64,000 bases of DNA from NCBI GenBank assembly GCA_964016875.1, contig OZ024726.1, positions 32,663,503 through 32,727,502 on the forward strand, in the 5' to 3' direction. Source of the DNA: Fallopia convolvulus. Taxonomy: Eukaryota; Streptophyta; Magnoliopsida; Caryophyllales; Polygonaceae. The translations under genes were made by a program, and so were the position numbers. The notes below the pieces were generated by a model. It was not told the origin of the DNA and ran no database searches. It was given only the letters and a program-made list of their open reading frames with translations. This document shows, in pieces, positions 9,641-20,966 of this stretch. Numbering within the stretch: position 1 is the stretch's first letter; each line of letters begins with the position of its first letter.

Positions 9641-10936
9641 GTGCAAACACTGATCGATTTCATTAAGCACGTATTCGATTCTTTGTTCTAGCTAGCTTAA
9701 TTATGAAGAACATATATAAAATGATTTATTTATTCATGTATATGAAGACAACTATGCTGGTTAGCTAGCTAGCTGGCTGGATTGAGCTAGCAATTTTTAT
9801 CTCGAGTGTCGACCAGTATTCATTTGGATGTCCTTGGTAACTTTGGAGATTTCTTCTTGGAGTTTTACGTATCCCATAGTATATATTACTATATGAGTCA
9901 TTGATTGCTCGACTTTGAAAAATGAAAAAGGAGCTAGCTAGCTAGGGATTGAAAAATATTTCTGATTTGATGTGTGATATAAAGTCCATGGCCCAAAGGA
10001 GATTCTTGGCCATGCATCTTTTGCATCAATGATACATTAATTGTTAGTGTTTTGGTTCAAGTGTCAATCGTCAGCATGATTCAAGTTTGTTGAGTAATTA
10101 TACGTTTTATTTTTTGGTGAGCAAAAAATGTTTGTCGAGTAATGTTCGATTTTTTGAGCGTGCTTAGCTAATATTATAGGTGAAAACAAGAAGAAAAGAG
10201 TTCAAATAGCATGTTTAAATTTGCGGTTGGGATATAGGAATTTGGCAATTATGAAGATGGATTGTTGTGACTGACACTGACAAATGCCAGGCTAGAACAT
10301 GCATAGAAGGAAAAAAAAAAAAAAAAAATGTAAAAACAAAATATTTGATTATGTGTAACCAAAATTTTATATCATTTTGATTGATCACATAGTAAAACGT
10401 TGTAATTATTAGAATGGACATGAGAAAGATCGATTTAGCAAAAAAACAGTAAATGGAATCACACACAAATTTAACAGAATGTTTTAGCTACGTGAGCCAA
10501 GAAGAGTTCTATTTTGTATTGAGCATTCAAAATGTTTTATTTGACTATAGTTTTATATTGCTTATTTTTAAAAAGTCTTTGAAACCGAAATTAGAATACC
10601 AAGTTTAATTGATGTGGTAGTTTTCTCACACCTTCAAACATTTCGCATGAACATTGAAGTGCATGGGCCAAGCATAAAGGCCAAGCCGAAATTATACATT
10701 TTTATCCAATCATGGGCTAGGGCGTAAGGCCCAACTTTATAGCTAATGGGCCAAGCCACGTTGAAAATTTTCTATAATACCGAGTATATAATTAAAAAGA
10801 AAAAAGAAAAAAAAACAATGAAAACCAAGATTTAACTTAAAAAAATTAAACTCCAAACTGATCAAGAACTCTTGTCCTACTCTTACCATTATTTGCAAGT
10901 AGCGAGGATGGGCAACACTCCTTCACGCGAACATCC
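9641..10936. other. no gene recognised
   Basis: AT-rich DNA without a convincing coding frame, RNA gene or element terminus. Notable only are GCTAGCTAGCTAG-like tracts (9765, 9935), a poly-A run at 10309-10328, and a patch with repeated GGGCCAAGC/GGCCCAA words at 10665-10760. It may be older intergenic DNA into which the LINE inserted. Confidence 0.5.
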
Positions 10937-10980
10937 ATGAAAACTTTCAGTTGGAATTGATCGACTTGGGCAACCGTGGC
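10937..10980 (+). pseudogene. LINE ORF2 start (endonuclease N-terminus), piece 1 of 3
   Basis: ATG at 10937 opens MKTFSWN, followed after a small frame slip by LGNRG. Joined to the next piece this gives the signature MK-x-SWN...LGNRG..STLRNWI that begins the apurinic-like endonuclease of plant LINE ORF2. The reading is cut at 10980 by an LTR element whose 5-bp duplication GTGGC encodes part of the RG. No ORF1 is recognised upstream, so the LINE is 5'-truncated or its ORF1 is too decayed to see. Confidence 0.7.
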
Positions 10981-12427
10981 TGTTACAGTAAATTGCATTT
11001 AACCACCCCTTATTTTATAAATGTTACATTTAACCATCCTTTCAATTTTTTTCAATAAGTAACCACCCTTTATTTATAATTATGGAGCATTTAACCACAT
11101 CTTGACAGATTTCGTTATTATCTATGTTAAGTAAGTAAATGACCTTTTTACCCTTCTTTTCTAATTTAATTTGCAACAAATAAAAATAAAAGAAAAAAAA
11201 ATAATTTTACAGGATTCTTGTATTTGGTTTGGTAGGTTGCTTGTATCAAGAATGCATCATTAGCCGTGCCTTTCCTCTAGTTTGATCTTATAGCTTCTCC
11301 TCATGGGTTAGCAATTCCTTATCAATTGTTGCCTTCTGCTTTTGGTAAGGTACAAGGCACAACAAATTGTTCGTTCTAAAGCACAAAAATAGATTGAACA
11401 CAAAAAAACCCCAATTTATAAAATTAGGGTCCTTGTAAGGTTGTTACAAATTTCACATACAAAATTTATAGGGCCGAACATATATCTTCACAATTTCTTC
11501 AATTCATATCTTCTTCTTACCAAATAAGAATCCATCTTCCTCGCAGACTAGATCTAGGTATTTCTTTTGCCGCTTGACGACGGTGCGAAGACGGAGCTTC
11601 GTTCATTCCATCAATGACATCTTTTGGCGGAGATCTGGAGACTCATAAAATTAAGGCAGAGATTTGAGAGAGATGGGACGAGAGAGTCTAGAAACAAATG
11701 AGGGAGATGGTTGTGAACTGGACAGTGAGATGGAGCAAAAAGTGCACGGTTGGAATGCAATTTAAAAATTCAAAACTAGATCAAGATTGGAATATATAGA
11801 ATTGAAGAATTGACCTAGTATTACCTCTTCTTGTTGTATGATTTGCAGACTCCATAGTTGAAAGGGAAATGAAAGCTGTTGTTGAACAACGATGAGGCCT
11901 CTCTATTGATTGTTAATGGGGTTCTTCTATGGAATTTTTTGTTGAATAAAATTAAAAAAGAATTGCAAAAATATACTCTGTAGTTCACTATATTTAACAG
12001 AGATATTAACGGAATCTGTCAAGAGGTGGTTAAATGCCCCATAATTATAAATAAAGGGTGGTTACTTGTTGAAAAAAATATAAAGGGTGGTTAAATGTAA
12101 CATTTATAAAATAAGGGGTGGTTAAATGCAATTTTCCCTAAAAATAATAAAAATATAGATTTCCACGTGTCTCTATTGATTAGTAAAATCTGTTGAGCCT
12201 ATATAGCTCATGTTTGACATTGTAATGAGGCATTCAGAAATATACACAAATTCCTTTTCACTCACAGTCTCTATTTCTCTCAAAGTTTTCCTACTTTGTT
12301 CATTCAATCTCATTTTGTTGATCTTGTTTCTTCAATTCGATCGATCATCATATGAGTTTGTTGAGTTGATGTTCCCTTTGTGAACATTACCTCAAGTTAT
12401 CCAAATCAATACAAATTTTTTGTATTA
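10981..12427 (+). repeat. 5' LTR of the gag-only element, split by a TIR element
   Basis: TGTTACAGTAAA (10981) matches the start of the 3' LTR at 14087. After the long-TIR insertion, LTR sequence resumes at about 12138 (AAAAATAATAAAAATATAG) and continues to TTTTTTGTATTA at 12427, parallel to 14110-14408. About 20 bp present in the other LTR is missing at the insertion point. Confidence 0.85.
10990..12136. mobile_element. long-TIR element (Mutator-like or foldback MITE) in the LTR
   Basis: The first 140 bp (AAATTGCATTTAACCACCCC...) and the last 140 bp are inverted copies, about 94% alike by eye. Each arm holds three spaced AACCACCC/AACCATCC words. The 870-bp interior has no recognisable transposase and no intact frame. 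Long TIRs suggest Mutator-like, but I see no 9-bp duplication. Only TAA(A) is shared by both flanks, and about 20 bp of LTR is missing, so the superfamily is unproven. Confidence 0.75.
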
Positions 12428-12441
12428 AAAGTATCAGAGCC
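12428..12441 (+). promoter_or_regulatory. primer binding site of the gag-only element
   Basis: AAAGTATCAGAGCC directly after the LTR is close to TGGTATCAGAGC, the complement of the initiator tRNA-Met 3' end used by many plant LTR elements. The first two bases of the match are changed. Confidence 0.7.
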
Positions 12442-12483
12442 AGGCGACCTCCGACCATAGCAGAAACGAGATCGCAAGCAATT

Positions 12484-13056
12484 TTGACGAAGACGATCTT
12501 ACGCAAAGCAAAAGAGGCAGCTTCCAAATTCGAGAGTCTGGAGGCGAAATTGAAATGGATGGATGTGGAATTCAAGGAAAATTTGGCAGCGATATTCAAA
12601 GCCATCAAGAACATTCCAGCTGGTACAAGTAATATAACAAGCAACAAACCAATTCCGATGATTGGAGGTAGAAATTCATCCCCAATTCATCCGAATTTTC
12701 AGGATCCTTCAAGAAACAGACAGGGATATTCAGTCGATTCTTGGAGTTGTACAACAATGGCGGCTTCGATCGGTACCGGGAAATTCGCAGCGATGGAGGA
12801 TCCACACGAAAGGAGATATCGCAACAATTGTTCATACGCGTCTCCTTGTTATGGTGGATTAGTTGATCCAATTTCTGAGTTGAAAATTTTGGAGCACACA
12901 GGGAGTGTCAATGAGTATTATAAAGCTTTCGATTCAATTCGGAAGTGCATTGATCTGCCAGAGGAGTTCTTCATCAGTTGGTTCATCGCATGATTAAGGC
13001 CTGATATGAGAAAGGAGTTACAAACATGTCGAATTACATCAGTGGGGCAAGCATAT
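12484..13056 (+). pseudogene. gag-like fragment (Ty3/gypsy type)
   Basis: The open frame 12484-12993 has a coiled N-terminal part (EAASKFESLEAKLKWMD) and then a region typical of plant gypsy Gag: ELKILEHTGSVNEYYKAFDS, LPEEFFISWFIA, a TGA stop at 12991, then LRPDMRKELQTCRI and VGQAYALGTIYE in the same frame. The first half of the usual retrotransposon-gag domain is missing between the two. No zinc knuckle follows. The gene is therefore a deletion derivative with one premature stop. Confidence 0.7.
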
Positions 13057-13665
13057 GCACTTGGCACGATCTATGAACTCACTCATCCGAAGAGAGTCGT
13101 TGTTGTTGTTGAATTGAGTGAGCCTTCGCCATATTCTCCATCATTGCCGACTTCACCAATTTCAGATTCATTCGTTCTGCCTCCTATTTCAGTAATTCAT
13201 GTCTTATCAACAACTGATGCTTCATTTTCGCCCATTGCAACAACATTGACAGAGAATCTGGCCAAGACTTCACCAATAGATGTTGAATTTCAAAATCCAA
13301 TTATCGGATGTAAGCCTTCAACTTGTCAGATTGTCGAAAATCTTGGAATTGGTGACAATTTGAATTCTATTGAACACAAGAATAGAGAAGAAAAGTTGAG
13401 GACTGTTAATATCTTGGCTGAAACTGGAGTTGAGGATGATTATTCCTTGGAAAACAAGGAAATTGAGAATTCTGTTTTTCATGCCTTTCAACTGTTCGAC
13501 AAAATGCCTGAACCAAAAAATGCATATTTTGATGCATTCAATCCTCCAATTAAGATGGCAAGCGAACCAATAGGTTCTTTCTTCAAAACCCAAGGTGAAT
13601 TGGTCATCCTTCCATGGGATCCTGGAGGACAATATGGGATTGAAAAGGATTTGCAAGCATTGTAG
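13006..13665 (+). CDS. uncharacterised protein of the gag-only element
   Basis: A 219-codon frame continues from the Gag fragment after its stop (the start given is only the first Met after it; this is probably the C-terminal part of one long protein). Ser/Thr/Pro-rich positions 40-75 lead to a charged middle and a tail with LFDKMPEPKNAYFDAFNPP and LVILPWDPGGQYG. The 'PWDPGG' end is a pattern I associate with the 3' part of plant gag-only elements. No catalytic motif is seen. A further short frame (13666-13887) after the TAG probably belonged to it. Confidence 0.45.
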   Translation: MRKELQTCRITSVGQAYALGTIYELTHPKRVVVVVELSEPSPYSPSLPTSPISDSFVLPPISVIHVLSTTDASFSPIATTLTENLAKTSPIDVEFQNPIIGCKPSTCQIVENLGIGDNLNSIEHKNREEKLRTVNILAETGVEDDYSLENKEIENSVFHAFQLFDKMPEPKNAYFDAFNPPIKMASEPIGSFFKTQGELVILPWDPGGQYGIEKDLQAL

Positions 13666-14086
13666 TTGAGCTACTTGGAGTGCCATGAGAGCACTGATGA
13701 TTTGTTGGAGGAACTAGAAACAAAAGCCTCAAATTTTGATAATCCTTGCTGGTGTGATAAAATACCCAAACGGATAGCGATATTCCTCCAAGCTGAAAAC
13801 AGGGTCGAACTTCATGAATTTGTTCAAGTTTTTTATGGATTTTTGCTTCAGTTAGAGTCTTGTGCATTGAGAGTTTTTTTTATCTAGGAGGAGACTATGA
13901 GTTGTTCAAGTATAGGTGTGAGTTGTTATCTACCAAAGTTTTCAACTCATTGGGTTCTTGGTTGAGATTATGGTTGTTGCATTTTTGTTGTTGGAGATCT
14001 CTGTCGGGCATTGCATTGAGGTCTTCACAAAATTTTCAAGCTTGGAAGATAACCTTGAGGTCAAGGTTTTCTAAAGAGGGGAGATC

Positions 14087-14408
14087 TGTTACAATAAATC
14101 AGTTCAGAAGGTTTTGTAATAAAAATAATGAAAATATAGATATTCTCGTGTTTGTATTGAGTACTAAAATCTGTTGAGCTTATATAGATCATGTTTGACA
14201 TTGTAATGAGGCATTCAGAAATATACACAAATTCCTTTTCTCTCAAAGTCTCTCTTTCTCTCAAAGTTTTCCTACTTTGTTCATTCAATCTCATTTTGTT
14301 GATCGTGTTTCTTCAATTTGATCGATCATCATGTGAGTTTGTTGAGTTGATGTTCCCTTTGTGAACATTAGCTCAAGTTATCTAAATAAATGCAGATTTT
14401 TTGTATTA
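14087..14408 (+). repeat. 3' LTR of the gag-only element
   Basis: 322 bp, TGTTACAATAAA to TTTTTTGTATTA, followed by duplication GTGGC. Preceded by the purine tract AAAGAGGGGAGATC (14073-14086). This copy is uninterrupted and defines the LTR. Confidence 0.88.
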
Positions 14409-14413
14409 GTGGC

Positions 14414-14452
14414 ATTGTTAGCACCCTCCGTAATTGGATTTGAAGGGACCTC
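14414..14452 (+). pseudogene. LINE ORF2 endonuclease, piece 2 of 3
   Basis: Thirty-nine bases translate IVSTLRNWI then a stop and RD, continuing LGNRG from piece 1. The last five bases, ACCTC, are the target duplication of Sirevirus X and recur at 60725. The LINE thus took two LTR insertions only 39 bp apart. Confidence 0.75.
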
Positions 14453-15323
14453 TGTTGGATCGTGACGCGTTAGTAACAAATCAGAGAACTAGTAATGTTC
14501 CCTAGGCAGCGGAAATAAATAATAAGAACACAAAATTTAGAGAGGAAAACTTTCTGTCCGACCAACAAGTCGTAGAAAGAAAAAACCTCTACCTCTGATA
14601 CTCCTTCTCAGAGGATTTTCAATAGAATACTTTTATTAAGTTTCAACGATTACAAGGCAAGTCAAGTTCCCTAGTAACGAAGGCACCAACCAAAGTTCAA
14701 CCAACTAAACTTCTACAACCCTAAGACAAAGCAAACTACTGACTTACTTGTGGATTCTTCACCAGAGAAAGCCACACACTCATATACTTGAAAAGCTCTC
14801 TCTCCAAGTTCGTCGTCTATAACCACACCTTAACCCTAGCTAAACCCAGCTATTTATAAGGTATGTCAAGTCTGATCTCATACGTAATTCTTGCCTAATT
14901 ACGCAGATATTATACTTAACAAATCCCACACAATAAGGAAAAAGTATTGTTTGTGATTTCGGATCCTCAACCATGTCGATTCTTTCCAAAACCGAATGAT
15001 CTCGGATTTCTTTAGATAAGATCGTGTAAAGCTTGATCTTATCCTTCCTTTGATCTCCTCAAACAACCGCCTACAGCTTCATATCTTCGTAGAAGATTGC
15101 TCGTAGAAGATCTGGTAACTTGCCATTAATAGAAAGCCGCGTTCCGTCTTATACGCGCTTCCTAAATCTGTCACTCGTTTCCTCCATCGTTCCTCACAAT
15201 GTTCCATCACTCGTGACTATGTACCTGTTTTCCTGAAACACTTACATGTAGAAGCAAGTTATACCAACTAAGTTTGTTATCATCATAACTAAGAGAAACC
15301 ATGAAACAACCATTGTTCCAACA
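14453..15323 (-). repeat. Sirevirus X 3' LTR
   Basis: 871 bp, TGTTGGATCGTGACG to TTGTTCCAACA on the plus strand. Left flank ACCTC. It contains the inverted GGGAAC/GTTCCC pair region near 14485-14505 (left half mutated to AGAGAAC). Confidence 0.92.
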
Positions 15324-15769
15324 ATTTCCTCCTTTTTGATGATGACAAACCTATACAAAAATACATGTCTTAGAAACTAGTAGAATTATAGATCAGAAAA
15401 AAATTCTTGTATGGTTCCCCCTTAACAGATGCATTGTTGTTCCTACTCATCAGAGTTAACAACATATTCCCCCTTAGCCAAAGTTCCCTCTGTATTTCCT
15501 GGATAGAACGCATCTCTGCATTTTTCCTAACTTCCCCCTTTTGACATCATCAAAAGATCAACAATCATCAAGCAAAACGTAGAGCAAATGAACAAATTCA
15601 ATTGAAACTTAAACCATTCATAAGCAAAAGATAGTTATTATTATAAATACTTGTCGCGGGGATCACAGCTAGAGAAAACATAAAAACATAAAAAGTCTTA
15701 ACATCCAAGAAGCAACAAAAAAACTTTAATTTGGGGATAGATAGGCTAAGGAACTAGAGAGGATCCACA
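15324..15769 (-). other. Sirevirus X 3' noncoding region with multiple polypurine tracts
   Basis: Read on the minus strand, purine tracts occur at 15539-15527 (AAAAGGGGGAAG), 15475-15465 (AAGGGGGAAT), 15422-15412 (AAGGGGGAACC) and next to the LTR at 15335-15324 (AAAAAGGAGGAAAT). Repeated polypurine tracts upstream of the 3' LTR are a described Sirevirus feature. Y has the same series. No gene is seen. Confidence 0.7.
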
Positions 15770-16195
15770 TCATGGTTCGGAGGAGGTGGAATCAACAGCA
15801 GCAATGTCAGTGTCTCTCTTAGCCAGGTAACCAATGATGGTACTCAGCTGAGAGGAAATCTTTTGAAGCTCAGACAACATCTTGACATTAACACCATCAC
15901 TCATCGAAGAGCTCCCAACGTCCATCTGGGCAGTATTCTTTGCAACTGTTCCCTTTGTATTACCCTGAAAGTTCATCCTCGAGATATTGCGCATATCCAG
16001 GGGTAATCCAAAGAACTCCTCATTCGAAGGCTTGTAAGCCTTTCTCTCCTTTAGAATGGCCTTTACAAATTGAGGATAAGGTAGGCCATTTTTCTTTCCA
16101 GTGCACTTAGCCATTTGCCTCATCACTATCTCCGGAAGACTGATTCGTTCCCTTCACAAAAACTTGTCCAGTAGAATAATGTCATTGATGGTGAG
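15770..16195 (-). pseudogene. Sirevirus X accessory ORF, C-terminal fragment
   Basis: Minus-strand coding LTINDIILLDKFL, a TGA, then RERISLPEIVMRQMAKCTGK and YPQFVKAILKE aligns with Y's accessory protein (VNIPDVIILYHFLLKKPINL...PRIILGHMEKC). The fragment ends with a short coiled region (MLSELQKISSQLSTIIGYLA). About 110 residues between this piece and the one at 29660-29790 are missing, so the flanks of G1 have lost DNA. Confidence 0.75.
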
Positions 16196-17682
16196 TGTTG
16201 ACGGGCCTTTACTCTGGACAACAAATAAATTTATAAGTCAAGATCCCGCTGAGTATAGGGGAGTTAGGATCGTTCCACGAGAAGCAAGGTTGTTTGTCTA
16301 TCGACTACTAACAATAAAAATCAAACAAAAACAAGCAAAACACTCACAAGCAGCCTCGTTAACGACTTCGTCAGGGTCGTTAACGAACCACCGCAAACAA
16401 CTGACTAAAAAAAACGACCTAAACAGGTTCGGTACCGAGGCTATGAACTCAGTAACGAATATAACTTAAGAGAATTCAAATAAAAACAAGATCTAGGACA
16501 AGGGTCACCACAACATAGTCATGCATATAAACTCGTAAGAAGATAAGATCATGCCTTTAAATAGATAAATTCATCAACTTTCATTGACTAGCAAGCAAGT
16601 TAATCTACTTTCATAAATTAATTCACTCAATCGCTTGTTTTGGATCTAGAGCTTGAAAACTTTCGCATTCAAACAATATCAACCTTCAAGTTTATAACTT
16701 TTTCTCTCAATCAAGTCAAAAACTCAAATCACCTTAACTTTCATCTAGGTATAAGCACAACAAGCAATCTCAAAGATAGATAAAAGGCCTTCAACACATC
16801 ATCTTACTCATCAATCCATGCATAACTATGCCGGGTTTCAACCCCGACCCTAGAAAAGAAAACTACTCACTACTCATAACTAAGAAACAAATAAATTCAA
16901 CAAAATAGAACATTGAAAACAAAATACTACTCAAATTAATAAGAAAATATCGTCTTATAGAAATTCAGAAGAAACCAAAAAAATACAAAACACCGAATCG
17001 AAACCACGACTAACGACCCCGGTAACTCTCGTCGACCGAGCTTGATCTTGATCTCCGATCCTTCTCGTCTCTCTAAGCTCTTCCTCTTCTCTCTACTTCT
17101 TTTCTCCCCTCTCTAGGCTAGATAAAAGTGTATTTATACTAATAGGGCTAGAAAATAAAAAAACTAAAAGATAAAAACTTTCCTAAAAAGATATAAATTA
17201 ACTCTAAAAAGATAGAAATAAAATCTAGAAAGATAACAAGACCTAAAATACATAATATAATAACCCTAAACTTATTAAAAACATATACTACCGACACGGA
17301 AATAAATTCCCGCACAGGATCGATGGACCATCACTAATATTCCTCGAAAACCCTATCTCGTAGCCTCGTTAACAAGCCCTCACAGCCTCGTTAACGAGCC
17401 TGGGCTTGGTTTCTTCAACACTTCTTCTTCAAAAAAGCTCCGACTTCAACTCATTTATCTTGTATTCCTCCGTCCTTCATCATAGCACTCCAAATTCAGC
17501 TCCAAACAACACTGTTCCCTTGCTAAAACCTACAAAAATACATAAAACGGAGTAGCTTCCATACTTTTCACAAAATATGCAAAACTATACAAAAACACAC
17601 AAAACTAACCCTAAACTTATCAAAACTAGTCCTAATAAACTAAGAAAACATACTAAAAACTATACCAAAAATACGAACATCA
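16196..17682 (-). repeat. G1 3' LTR
   Basis: 1,487 bp, nearly identical to 26526-28012. A TATAAATA box lies on the minus strand near 17137-17144. Palindrome pairs TCGTTAACGA start at 16356 and 16377 (21 bp apart) and occur again at about 17376-17405. Confidence 0.88.
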
Positions 17683-19361
17683 AAATATCCCATACTTAGA
17701 CTTGCTTGTCCTTAAGCAATCATTAAACATATATCAAAACCAAACAAACATACTCATCAAGACATAGCCATCATCTAAAAACAACATCAACACATAGAAG
17801 AAAAATAACAAATGATTATTAATGTCATCACACATATATGCACCAAATAGACATAAGAAAATACAATCCAACCTCACAAGGGATAATAATGTGTTTCACT
17901 CAACTCTCAAGTGTTTGGGCTTATAAATTCAATCTCTCAACTCATCTTATATACAAAAACTCATAGAAATTGGAACTTATATCACCAAAACTCTCCACCC
18001 AAGATTTGTCAAAACAAGCAAAAATCATCGAGAGAACTTAGGGGGCTCAATGAAAAACTTCAAAGAAGCTTCCATTCGGCCGGGTTGTAATGGGGCTCGG
18101 TAATAACAAATGAGGGTGGAAAGTATTTTGGCTATGTGGTGCTAATAATATCCGGGAATCAAAGACTCCTAAAAAACTCACATAACATCAAAACTTCTCA
18201 TAAAAGATATACCAAACTCACTCAACATTATGCACTTATTCTTCACTCACCCAACATATCCTAGAAAGTCTCACAAAATAACTCAAAAGAATCTCTGATT
18301 TATCTATATAAACACAGATGCACTTCTTACTTCTTCCTTTTATTCAGCTCATTTTTTTTTCTTATTTTAATCCCCTCGCAACCTCGTTAACGAACTTCAT
18401 CATGTACTCCTCAATTTTCTTAACAACTTTCTTTCAACCATCAATCTTATTTCGTGCATCTTTTTACCAAGAGACCTTTCTTTTTACAGCTTAAAAACAA
18501 GAGACTTCCAATCTACCCTTCCAAATAATCCCTCAATTTCAAACTAAACATAACATTACACTCAACAAAACATACCTCTCCAATCTAAGTCCTAATCCTC
18601 AGATAGGGTCAAGCTTATCTCGACTAGGGAACAATTTTGTGGAGCTATAAATAAAAGGCTTCAGGCTCAAGTTGGTTGTCAAAAAGAGGGTTTATGAAAA
18701 TAAGTTCTCTATCATCTGATTCTCACAAGTAATGAACTAATATCTCATATAGGTCTCAAGTAATAGATAACCATCACAATTCCAAGAGATAATATGCATA
18801 TAGAGAGTAAAATCACACAAGAAAAGAAGAGGGATTTTGGATGTTCTCCCTATAAGGCCAAAAATAACTCATAAGGTAAAAATTTTTGTTGGATTGCATC
18901 ACTTATGCTATAAAGTATATGTGCTCAATTTCATCAAATGCTATTCCTTCTAAAAAAACAACTTCATAACAAGAATCCGGCTATACTATCAAAAACATGC
19001 TTGCAAGGATTTATATGATCATGCTAGAAACTACTATCACAGAACCTAAGACAGGGATATCTATCAATTCTAAAACTCTTTTTTTAGATTTTTTCAAAAT
19101 TTAAAAAAAAAAAATTCAAATTTTTCATGGAACAAAGAACTACTTAAAACAAACAAAACACATAAGTCAACGAGACGCAAGACAAACAAGTTTTTCTACT
19201 TTCTCCCACCCCATACTTAAAATTACAGTGTCCCCACTATAAGAAAAATATGAAGAAGGAAAGAAATAGAAAAGAAAACAACAAAATTAAACAAGAAAAG
19301 AAAAATATAAAACTTACAAAGTCTTTAAAAGCTGAAAACTAGGAAACTTCTTCAAGCTGAA
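17683..19361 (-). other. G1 3' noncoding region
   Basis: AT-rich DNA between the Athila-type ORF and the 3' LTR, with no coding. The minus-strand purine tract AAGTATGGGATATTT at 17697-17683 abuts the LTR and is the likely plus-strand primer. The same 1.6-kb region recurs at 28013-29659 and, diverged, in G2 at 46487-48094. Confidence 0.75.
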
Positions 19362-20966
19362 TCAACGGTTCGGTGGAGGAAAATAGTGCTCGAAGTTCCC
19401 CATGAAGTCGTACATCATCCTCCAGCGCTCTGCATCCTCCACCTCTCTCTGGCGATGTCTCTCGTCTTCCATCGTCATGCGAGCAGAATAGACACTCTCC
19501 CATCTGTCCATCCTCCGATGAATATGGTCCTGCTGAAGGGGAAGCTGTTGCATTTGAGCAGAGAGATCTTCGGCCCATGGTGGCGGGATACTCGATCCAG
19601 TGTACTCGGGCTGAGGAGGTGGTGGATAGTGAGGCTGGAAGTGGTCTTGGTAAAGCACCGGGTTGTATGGCATGAGTCCATAGGAGTGAGGGTCGATGGG
19701 AGCCTACGGAGGGGCGGTAGCTGTCCTCGGGGGGTCGGTAACGAAGCTGGGTGCCTCGTTAGGAGCATCGGTAGAGGTTTGGAAATGGTCGTTAACGAGC
19801 CTGGTGGGCTCGTCAACGAAGACGTTGGTGCCCAAAACTTCTGTATCGAGGTCTTCATCCTCGAAGTTAAGCTCCTCTGTGCCTCCCTCTGTGTCAGCCT
19901 CTTCAGTCTCGTCTTCAGCAACCTCGTTAGTCTCATCTTCATCTTCATCCATCTCTTCTCCTTCTCTCTAAAACCGCGACTCACACGGCCTAAGCGATAG
20001 CTCATCCTCCGGCTTGGGCTCCAACGGGAATGCATGACCCATCCATGCCTTGTACCAATTCGGTACATAAAGTAGCTCTAGCTTGTCAACGGTTGGTACA
20101 ACAATGCGGTCTTGAACTTTCGTCTTGAACCCTCCCTCGGCTTGAATGAAAATACCGGAGCTATACCAATAATTCTTGTTGAGAAGTTGAGCATGAGCCG
20201 GTGTGTAGCGAGTGAGATCGACTCCAAGCTTTGTTGCTAGAAGACTAACCAAATTACCACACCATACTTCCTTTGACTTGGTGGATTTTTCTATATAATA
20301 GAGCCACTCATACCCCAAGTTCAATGGGTCGGGCTCCTCGAAAAGAATGGTGCGAAAACATGCAACCTCTGTCCTTGTTGGCCTGTTCAACTCCCTCTTT
20401 GGCCAAAATGTAGCGGCTAGGACTCGGAGGATGATCCTGAAAATGGGGTTGATGATGCTTGCCCCGGATAATGCCGCTGTGGAGGGCTCGACCTCCCCGG
20501 TGATGTAGCTCCAAGTCCTTGTTACCTTGTAATCCTTGAGACTGTACTCTCTGGTAGGGTTTGGGAGCTCCAGAATAGCGTTGAACTCCGCCAAAGTGTA
20601 CTCTCGGTTCAAATTACCGAGCCTAAACCGAATGCGTCCCGCCGAAATCTTCGTTGGGAAACTCGTCTCTAGAGTGGCTAGAAACTCGGATGTGAGAGAC
20701 GGAAAGTGTGGCAAATTCTCCTTCTTCATCAAATGAGGCACACCGAGAATAACAAAGGCCTCCTTGACATCCGTATAAATCCCCGTGGCTTTAGCACTTG
20801 ACCTCGAGAACCACCGAGTGTTGTGGTCCTTGTGTAGGATGGCATTGTATCGGTCCGCTTGCCCTTGAGTGTGCAAGATCACATTGTCCATGCGAGGTGG
20901 AGATGGGGACCTCTGATTCCTCCTCTTCTTCTGGGCTCGGGTAGCGGCTCTGCTTGAACTTGCCAT
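19362..20966 (-). pseudogene. Athila-type ORF (ATHILA ORF-1 family), frameshifted
   Basis: Starts MASSSRAATRAQKKRRNQ at 20966 (an upstream in-frame Met at 21008 exists, but the G2 copy begins at the MASSS site). The basic N-terminus is followed by DNVILHTQGQADRYNAIL, TRTWSYITGEVEPS and LELLYVPNWYKAWMGHAFPL, then a stop after CESRF at 19968. The rest continues in other frames: an acidic block (DEDEDETNEVAEDETEE), a Pro-rich stretch, and the tail RMDRWESVYSARMTMEDERH to FPPPNR at 19362. About 530 residues in all. ATHILA ORF proteins lie downstream of pol in Athila elements, and their function is unknown. In-frame breaks make it a pseudogene. Confidence 0.75.

Larger units (their letters stand above)
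10981..14408 (+). mobile_element. non-autonomous gag-only LTR retrotransposon (TR-GAG type)
   Basis: LTRs are 10981-12427 (enlarged by an insertion) and 14087-14408 (322 bp, TGTTACA...TGTATTA). The flanking duplication is GTGGC (10976-10980 and 14409-14413). A primer site GTATCAGAGCC follows the first LTR, and the purine tract AAAGAGGGGAGA precedes the second. The 1.66-kb interior encodes a gag-like fragment and a second frame, with no protease, RT or integrase. It would depend on another element's enzymes. The gag similarity is to Ty3/gypsy. Confidence 0.85.

Noticed and set aside
9641..10936. Host gene between the CACTA and LINE relics
   Set aside because: No frame over about 80 codons with a sensible composition, no splice-bounded coding pattern and no family motif.
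16196..19307. A 3.1-kb LTR for G1 (16196-19307 matching 26526-29659)
   Set aside because: G2 shows that the LTR ends at GAACATCA with a target duplication after about 1.47 kb. The further 1.6 kb is interior DNA duplicated beside the right LTR of G1.
19386..20000. Plus-strand 204-codon open frame over the Athila-type ORF
   Set aside because: Mirror frame of minus-strand coding that is supported by homology between G1 and G2. No domain in the plus reading.
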